Origin: an uncultured Lentisphaeria bacterium
GTDB taxonomy: Bacteria; Verrucomicrobiota; Lentisphaeria; Victivallales; Victivallaceae
Direction: 5' to 3'
Assembly (NCBI GenBank): GCA_937888615.1
Contig: CALABZ010000269.1
Coordinates: 1 to 7,755, forward strand
DNA length: 7,755 nt
The translations under genes and the position numbers were made by a program. This document shows positions 1 to 3,262 of the stretch, piece by piece. Position 1 is the stretch's first letter. Every line of letters starts with the position of its first letter. A model generated the notes under the pieces. That model did no database searches. It was not told the origin of the DNA and was given only the letters and a program-made list of their open reading frames with translations.

Positions 1-46
1 GGGCCTGCCCCGGCAAACTGATCTCCGTCTGACGATGACTGATCAT
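1..46 (-). CDS. Start of a divergent gene, truncated by the window edge
   Basis: Reading leftward from the ATG complementary to 44-46, the frame stays open to the edge and gives 15 residues, MISHRQTEISLPGQA. The start is supported by a purine-rich ribosome binding site (AGAAGGAAAG, complement of 50-59) at normal spacing, and by a good promoter further upstream on the same strand. Too little protein is present to name a family. Operator-like half-sites overlap the promoter, so a self-regulating transcription factor is one possibility, but this is inference. The gene is oriented away from the sigma-factor operon, so the region between them is a divergent intergenic spacer. The reading frame is short enough to be chance; confidence rests on the combined promoter, ribosome binding site and start. 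Confidence 0.55.
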   Translation of the reverse strand, partial: MISHRQTEISLPGQA

Positions 47-49
47 TGG

Positions 50-59
50 CTTTCCTTCT
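50..59 (-). promoter_or_regulatory. Ribosome binding site of the divergent gene
   Basis: The minus strand reads AGAAGGAAAG, then CCA, then ATG. The AAGGA core lies at a normal distance from the ATG at 46-44. It decides the start of the truncated minus-strand gene. Confidence 0.55.
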
Positions 60-62
60 GTA

Positions 63-92
63 ATAACAGTTGTTATATCAATTATAATAACA
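63..92. promoter_or_regulatory. Operator-like inverted half-sites (ATAACA / TGTTAT)
   Basis: Three 6-bp half-sites lie in 30 bases: ATAACA at 63-68, TGTTAT at 71-76 and ATAACA at 87-92. The first two form an inverted repeat with a 2-base gap. The last two form a perfect inverted repeat with a 10-base gap. The longer sequence TAATAACAG is also directly repeated at 61-69 and 85-93. The sites overlap the -10 element and start point of the minus-strand promoter, where a repressor would act. The AT-rich context makes some chance symmetry likely, and no regulator can be named. Confidence 0.45.
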
Positions 93-111
93 GCAGGATT
101 GAAAATGTCAA
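81..111 (-). promoter_or_regulatory. Sigma-70-type promoter of the divergent gene
   Basis: On the minus strand a perfect TTGACA (-35, complement of 106-111) is followed either by TATTAT (complement of 84-89, spacer 16) or by a perfect TATAAT (complement of 81-86, spacer 19). Transcription would start near 74-77 and give a leader of about 30 bases before the ATG at 46. This is the best promoter in the window. It reads away from the operon. Confidence 0.6.
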
Positions 112-143
112 CCCCCCTCTCTAAAAATTATCTGATATTTTCA

Positions 144-174
144 GAATTTCGCCCTGTGAGCAACCAGCGGCGGG
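144..174 (+). repeat. Palindromic repeat, copy 1 (decayed)
   Basis: It begins GAATTTCGCCC and ends ACCAGCGGCGGG. It matches the reverse complement of copy 3 at 25 of 31 positions. The central hairpin is broken by several mismatches, but the four bases at the loop position read GCAA, a GNRA-type tetraloop like the GCGA of the other copies. Confidence 0.6.
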
Positions 175-186
175 GATAGGGAAAAT

Positions 187-202
187 GCGAGGCGGCCTCC
201 GC
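187..202. other. Small GC-rich hairpin
   Basis: GAGG (189-192) and CCTC (196-199) pair around a CGG loop. GC at 187-188 pairs with GC at 201-202 past a bulged C200. It lies between repeat copies 1 and 2. No adjacent gene end makes it a terminator. Confidence 0.35.
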
Positions 203-210
203 GTGGGAAA

Positions 211-237
211 GGGATTTCGCCCGATGGGCGACCAGCG
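211..237 (+). repeat. Palindromic repeat, copy 2
   Basis: It begins GGGATTTCGCCC and ends GCGACCAGCG. It matches the reverse complement of copy 3 (380-406) at 25 of 27 positions, and copy 1 at 21 of 26. The hairpin CCGATGG-GCGA-CCAGCGT has two mismatches, so it is less intact than copy 3 but keeps the GNRA-type loop. Confidence 0.65.
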
Positions 238-249
238 TTCCACCGCTGG
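232..249. other. Hairpin CCAGCG / CGCTGG
   Basis: CCAGCG at 232-237 pairs perfectly with CGCTGG at 244-249 across a 6-base loop. Its left arm is the right arm of repeat copy 2, so the two stems are mutually exclusive alternatives in RNA or single-stranded DNA. Confidence 0.45.
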
Positions 250-256
250 ACCCCGT

Positions 257-272
257 GCGGGCAACGGCCCGC
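257..272. other. Perfect GC hairpin with 4-base loop
   Basis: GCGGGC (257-262) and GCCCGC (267-272) form a perfect 6-bp all-GC stem around AACG. No T-tract follows on either strand, so it is not a standard terminator. Confidence 0.45.
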
Positions 273-312
273 TGCGAATGGACGTTAGGGGGGGAAATGT
301 ATTATTTCGCAA

Positions 313-345
313 GGGGAAAACCCGGATCTGTCCGGGTTTCTCCCC
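313..345. other. Long hairpin, 9-bp perfect stem extended by 4 bp
   Basis: AAACCCGGA (318-326) and TCCGGGTTT (331-339) form a perfect 9-bp stem with a TCTG loop. GGGG (313-316) and CCCC (342-345) extend it past a small internal loop (A317 against C340-T341). This is the most stable-looking structure in the spacer. It lacks a clean downstream T-tract on either strand, and no gene ends beside it, so I do not call it a terminator. Confidence 0.55.
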
Positions 346-354
346 GGACAAAAA

Positions 355-407
355 GAATTTCGCCGCTGGTCGTACCCGCCGCTGGTCGCCCAGCGGACGA
401 AATCCCC
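355..407. repeat. Nested palindrome enclosing repeat copy 3
   Basis: The outer arms GAATTTCG (355-362) and CGAAATCC (398-405) are inverted with one mismatch. Inside them the decamer CCGCTGGTCG occurs twice (363-372 and 379-388), and the second copy forms the hairpin of repeat copy 3. The left arm can therefore pair with the far right arm, or the inner decamer can fold locally, so two alternative folds exist. Confidence 0.55.
375..406 (-). repeat. Palindromic repeat, copy 3 (intact, inverted)
   Basis: On the minus strand it begins GGGATTTCGTCC and ends CCAGCGGCGGG. It contains a perfect 7-bp stem around a GNRA-type loop, CCGCTGG-GCGA-CCAGCGG (complement of 379-396). It lies inverted relative to copies 1 and 2. 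It is the only copy with an undamaged stem, so it is the best query for finding the repeat elsewhere in the genome. Confidence 0.65.
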
Positions 408-456
408 TCTTTCTTCCATTTCCCGATTTTTGATAAAAGAGAGCATGGAATGCCGG

Positions 457-484
457 TTGTTTTCCTGTTTTTCCGCGATATTGT
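457..484 (+). promoter_or_regulatory. Candidate promoter of the sigma-factor operon
   Basis: TTGTTT (457-462) and TATTGT (479-484) are separated by 16 bases in an AT-rich stretch upstream of the operon. Transcription would start near 491 and give a leader of about 75 bases. The match is only moderate. An ECF-type autoregulated promoter is possible but I could not identify one. Confidence 0.3.
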
Positions 485-567
485 AAAAAAAATGGAATTT
501 TTTTGAAATCCGATGTCACAAAATCGCTTTTCACACGTTATTCAGGCAGAATCTTGTAACTGGAACA

Positions 568-1086
568 ATGATGGTGGAAGAAAATGACCGGGAACTGATC
601 CGTTCCTATCTGAATGGTTCGGACGCCGCTTTCGAGCAGCTTTACGAACGATATAAACGGCCGCTTTACGGTTATCTGCTTAGCATGTTGCCGGCGGCTG
701 ACGCCGACGATGTGTTCCAGCAAACCTGGGTTCGGGCCTGCACCGCCCTGCCCGGCTATCATTGCCGGGACAAATTTCAGGCGTGGTTATTTCGCATCGC
801 CCGCAATCAGGTGGTGGACCTGATCCGCCATCGCAGCCGTCGCCGTGAGCTGGAGTCGACATACACGCCGGAGCCGGAACGCCAGGCAATGAACGAGGAA
901 TTGAAGCAACAGTTGGAGGAAGCGCTCCGACAACTGGGACCGGAACAGCGGGCGGTTTTTCAAATGCGCCGGAAAAACCTGTCGTTCAAGATCATTGCCG
1001 CGGAACAGCAATGCACGGTCAACACGGCGGTCAGGCGCATGGGTTACGCAATAGATAAACTGAAGAAGATGCTGAAACAGAAATGA
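568..1086 (+). CDS. ECF-family RNA polymerase sigma factor
   Basis: A 172-residue protein with the two domains of an ECF (group 4) sigma-70 factor. Region 2 spans about residues 20-90: it begins AFEQLYERY and includes the acidic DADDVFQQTW stretch and FQAWLFRIARN at 70-80, which together bind core polymerase and the -10 element. Region 4 spans about residues 116-170: it contains LGPEQRAVF and a helix-turn-helix near 138-165 for -35 recognition. Region 3 is absent, as usual for ECF factors. It would direct polymerase in the cytoplasm to stress- or envelope-related promoters, probably including its own operon. The next gene encodes a zinc-finger anti-sigma factor 10 bases downstream, the standard pairing. 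There is no convincing Shine-Dalgarno sequence before the start, and ATG codons occur at both 568 and 571. The exact ECF subgroup cannot be assigned by eye. Confidence 0.92.
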   Translation: MMVEENDRELIRSYLNGSDAAFEQLYERYKRPLYGYLLSMLPAADADDVFQQTWVRACTALPGYHCRDKFQAWLFRIARNQVVDLIRHRSRRRELESTYTPEPERQAMNEELKQQLEEALRQLGPEQRAVFQMRRKNLSFKIIAAEQQCTVNTAVRRMGYAIDKLKKMLKQK

Positions 1087-1091
1087 GGAGG
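1085..1091 (+). promoter_or_regulatory. Ribosome binding site deciding the GTG start
   Basis: GAGGAGG overlaps the sigma-factor stop codon and sits 5 bases before GTG at 1097. It supports a GTG start for the anti-sigma gene and suggests translational coupling. Confidence 0.75.
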
Positions 1092-1096
1092 CAAAC

Positions 1097-1555
1097 GTGA
1101 GAAAGTGCGAAAAAATCGTTCGCCGCATCCGCGAATCGAATGGCGAACTCGACGAGGAATTATTGAAGCATTGTCTGGAATGCGGAAACTGCCGCAATGA
1201 ATTGACCGCCCTGCTGGCGGCTTCGGATGCCGGAGCGTTCGCCGTTCCCGGTAAACTTGACGTATCTGTGACCCGGGCCTGCCGCAATGGCCGCAAACGG
1301 AAAATCCACCACCGTATGAAACACTCCATGATCTGGTCGGGCGCGGCGGCGGCGCTTTTCTGCATGAGTTTGCCCCTGTGGTATTTCAGCCCGGCCGAGC
1401 CGCCAGAGGAAACCGGTTCATACGCCATAGCGCCGGACTGGGATGGCGGCGGCGCGCTCCTCGGGGAACTCTCCGATATCAACACGGAAATCTCACACAC
1501 ACAAGAAATGCTGAATTCCGGCGGCAGACGCAATAAACCCGAACCTTCGATCTAA
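1097..1555 (+). CDS. Zinc-finger anti-sigma factor, single-pass membrane protein
   Basis: A 152-residue protein beginning with GTG. Near the N-terminus is His25-x3-Cys29-x2-Cys32 (KHCLECGNC), the zinc-binding signature of the ZAS/anti-sigma fold, which clamps the partner sigma factor. One hydrophobic helix at about residues 78-97 (MIWSGAAAALF to PLWYF) is preceded by a strongly basic stretch (RNGRKRKIHHRMKH). The positive-inside rule therefore places the zinc domain in the cytoplasm and the C-terminus outside. The outside part is only about 55 residues, with no sensor domain I recognise. It follows the sigma gene by 10 bases. The expected role is to hold the sigma factor at the membrane until a signal arrives. 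The small outer tail suggests that a separate protein, perhaps the next gene product, does the sensing (inference). Confidence 0.85.
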   Translation: MRKCEKIVRRIRESNGELDEELLKHCLECGNCRNELTALLAASDAGAFAVPGKLDVSVTRACRNGRKRKIHHRMKHSMIWSGAAAALFCMSLPLWYFSPAEPPEETGSYAIAPDWDGGGALLGELSDINTEISHTQEMLNSGGRRNKPEPSI

Positions 1556-1561
1556 TTATAC

Positions 1562-1566
1562 GAGGA
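1562..1566 (+). promoter_or_regulatory. Ribosome binding site of the charged exported protein
   Basis: GAGGA lies 5 bases before the ATG at 1572, which fixes the start directly ahead of a signal peptide. Confidence 0.6.
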
Positions 1567-1571
1567 TTAAG

Positions 1572-2147
1572 ATGAAAATAATCATTTGTTTACTGGCGGC
1601 CTGTCTGGCGTTCCCCCTGTGGATCGCCGCCGCGGCGGAGGCTCCGCCAAAGGAAAAATCGGAGGTACTCTCCCAAAAGGAACTCCGGGAACTGTTGACA
1701 GACCCAAAAAACCTGTTCAATGCCAGCGTGTTAATCTTTGGAATGAAGAAAGAGGAACAGGAAAAATTGCGCAGCCTTTACCGCGACGACCGCGAGGCCG
1801 CCCGCAAATTCGTTCTCGACAAACTGGAGGAAAGCAAGCAATGGAAGCAAAAAAGCAACCAGCAAATCCAGCAGACCGCCAGGGATTTCCGCCAAAGCAG
1901 GGATAAAGAGGAGAAAGAAAAGCTCCGTCAGCAACTGCGCCAAATGTTGACAGAACAGTACAATCGCACCTCGGAAGAAATTTCGGACCGTCTGAAGATG
2001 CAGGAACAGCGCTTGAACGAAGTTCGCCGCGCCTACCGGAGCCGGATCGAAAACGCCGACCGGGCCATTGATTCCCAACTTGATAAGTTGACCCATAAGC
2101 AACCTGCCAACCGCAAAAAAAGAATGAAAGAAGCAAGCGATGAATGA
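1572..2147 (+). CDS. Exported charged helical (coiled-coil) protein of unknown function
   Basis: 191 residues. Residues 1-22 form a Sec signal peptide (MKIII, hydrophobic core, AAAA before Glu23). The short LLAAC at 7-11 resembles a lipobox, but it falls too early to be convincing. The mature part has almost no hydrophobic stretches and is dominated by Lys, Arg, Glu and Gln from about 60 to 190, with heptad-like spacing, so it is probably long helices or a coiled coil. Its segment MKKEEQEKLRSLYRDD (58-73) is loosely like the repeats of CpxP/Spy/CnrX-type periplasmic helical proteins. That likeness is by eye and weak. It lies 16 bases after the anti-sigma gene and overlaps the next gene by 8 bases. 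Its position suggests an accessory or sensor for the sigma/anti-sigma pair, or a scaffold for the exported proteins downstream. I do not recognise a named family. Confidence 0.75.
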   Translation: MKIIICLLAACLAFPLWIAAAAEAPPKEKSEVLSQKELRELLTDPKNLFNASVLIFGMKKEEQEKLRSLYRDDREAARKFVLDKLEESKQWKQKSNQQIQQTARDFRQSRDKEEKEKLRQQLRQMLTEQYNRTSEEISDRLKMQEQRLNEVRRAYRSRIENADRAIDSQLDKLTHKQPANRKKRMKEASDE

Positions 2148-3240
2148 AATGACGACATTTTCCGCGCCCGCCGCGCTGGGCGAATGCTATCTGGCCATGA
2201 GTGCCGTGCCGGGACGCAATTTCCATGCCGAAGCCGAAGAACTGCTGGACCGTTACCGGAAAATCACCGGCGGTACGATTCCGGTCTGGGTCCGTTTCCA
2301 CCTGAGCGACATCGCCAATCAGGCGGATGAATTGCGGCATCTCGTCGGTGATGAAATCGCGATGGTTGGACAAGCCCCGGTCAACGGCACCAGGATTGCA
2401 CTGGAAGCCTATCATCTGAAGCCTGAGGCCTCCTCACCCGAAACGATTGCCGCGGGCGCCATGCGCGAATTCAAATTACGCCATTATCGACTGCTTTATT
2501 TTCATCGTCCCGCGCTCACCTCCAGCGGCAGCGGCTCCCAGATGAGCGAAGAGTTTGAAACGGCGGAGAAAATTCTGAGATCACGTGGTGGCAGTGTTGC
2601 GGCAAACCTCCAGCGCACCTGGATTTACTGCCGGGACATCGACAATAATTATGCTGACCTCGTCACCGCCCGCCGCGAGGTCTTCGCCGAATACGGACTG
2701 CGAGCGGAAACCCATTTCATCGCCAGCACCGGTATGGAAGGCGAATCCGATCCCTGCGACCGGCTGGTGCGCATGGACTCTTTCGCCCTGTTCGGCCACC
2801 GCCCGGAACAGATCGAATACATGCACGCTCCGGAACACCTGTCGCCCACCCATATTTACGGCGTGACTTTCGAGCGCGGTACCCGGATCATTTACGGCGA
2901 CCGCTCCCATTATTACATATCCGGTACGGCCAGCATCGACCGCGAAGGGAAAATCGTCCATCCCGGCGACATCGAGCACCAGACCGAGCGACTCATTGAA
3001 AACGTTGAAGCCCTGTTGAGCAACCACGGCGGCGCACTGACCGACCTGAAACAGGCGGTCGTTTACCTGCGCGACCCCGCCGACCGAATCCCGGTGGAAA
3101 ACGTGCTCAACCGGCGGCTCTCCCCGGAGCTACCCCGGATTATGGTCAAGGGTTCCGTCTGCCGTCCCGGCTGGCTGGTCGAAATGGATGGCATCGCCGT
3201 CAATGCCAATGGCAATCCCGCATTCAAGGAATTCGTATGA
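2140..3240 (+). CDS. Two-domain YjgF/Rid-fold protein, chorismatase (FkbO/Hyg5)-like
   Basis: 366 residues with no signal peptide, so cytoplasmic. Single-domain Rid proteins are about 130 residues. This one has a divergent N-terminal half and a clear YjgF/Rid half (about 235-355), the architecture of FkbO, Hyg5 and XanB2 chorismatases, which hydrolyse or rearrange chorismate to dihydroxycyclohexadienoate or hydroxybenzoates plus pyruvate. Visible motifs are TWIYCRDI, STGMEG (196-201), YGVTFERG, SGTAS (261-265), VYLRD (308-312) and VCRPGWLVE (340-348). Cys341 and Glu348 are seven apart, the spacing I recall for Cys327/Glu334 of Hyg5, where the glutamate is catalytic. Many PVC and Bacteroidetes homologues carry generic names such as L-PSP endoribonuclease or pteridine-dependent dioxygenase-like, so substrate and reaction are unproven. 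The start overlaps the preceding gene by 8 bases; ATG at 2149 is an alternative. There are 22 bases before the next gene. Confidence 0.75.
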   Translation: MNEMTTFSAPAALGECYLAMSAVPGRNFHAEAEELLDRYRKITGGTIPVWVRFHLSDIANQADELRHLVGDEIAMVGQAPVNGTRIALEAYHLKPEASSPETIAAGAMREFKLRHYRLLYFHRPALTSSGSGSQMSEEFETAEKILRSRGGSVAANLQRTWIYCRDIDNNYADLVTARREVFAEYGLRAETHFIASTGMEGESDPCDRLVRMDSFALFGHRPEQIEYMHAPEHLSPTHIYGVTFERGTRIIYGDRSHYYISGTASIDREGKIVHPGDIEHQTERLIENVEALLSNHGGALTDLKQAVVYLRDPADRIPVENVLNRRLSPELPRIMVKGSVCRPGWLVEMDGIAVNANGNPAFKEFV

Positions 3241-3250
3241 GAAGTGCGCC

Positions 3251-3255
3251 AGGAG
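3251..3255 (+). promoter_or_regulatory. Ribosome binding site setting the DUF1549 gene start
   Basis: AGGAG sits 7 bases before ATG at 3263. It favours this start over the in-frame ATG at 3188, which would overlap the previous gene and bury the signal peptide. Confidence 0.75.
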
Positions 3256-3262
3256 AACGAAT

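Larger units (their letters stand above)
121..480. other. Non-coding, repeat- and hairpin-rich spacer between divergent promoters
   Basis: No credible gene was found on either strand. Open frames here are short and their translations are mostly repeat-derived, rich in Arg, Pro and Gly. The stretch holds three copies of a palindromic repeat and separate hairpins at 187-202, 232-249, 257-272 and 313-345. The heptamer ATTTCGC recurs at 146, 214, 304 and 357, with a near-inverted ATTTCGT on the other strand at 397-403. It could be decayed mobile or REP-like DNA, or the template of a structured RNA. Confidence 0.6.

Noticed and set aside
313..345. Rho-independent terminator
   Set aside because: The stem is strong, but no clean T-tract follows on either strand and no gene ends beside it.
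144..406. CRISPR array
   Set aside because: Only three copies, in mixed orientation, with unequal spacing and substantial divergence, and no cas genes nearby.
121..534. 137-residue minus-strand open frame and two 82-83-residue plus-strand frames
   Set aside because: They lie over the palindromic repeats, lack ribosome binding sites, and translate to low-complexity Arg/Pro/Gly-rich sequence with no recognisable domain.
787..1533. 248-residue minus-strand open frame
   Set aside because: It is antisense to the sigma and anti-sigma genes, whose protein motifs are clear. Long antisense frames are expected in GC-rich genes.
1590..1604. Lipoprotein signal (LLAAC) in the charged exported protein
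   Set aside because: The cysteine is at residue 11, leaving too short a hydrophobic region. The AAAA before Glu23 fits ordinary signal peptidase I cleavage better.
1717..2415. 232-residue minus-strand open frame
   Set aside because: It covers parts of two well-supported plus-strand genes and its translation shows no domain.
3188..3262. Upstream start for the DUF1549 gene at 3188
   Set aside because: It would overlap the preceding gene by 53 bases and place a non-signal segment before an obvious signal peptide. AGGAG points to 3263.
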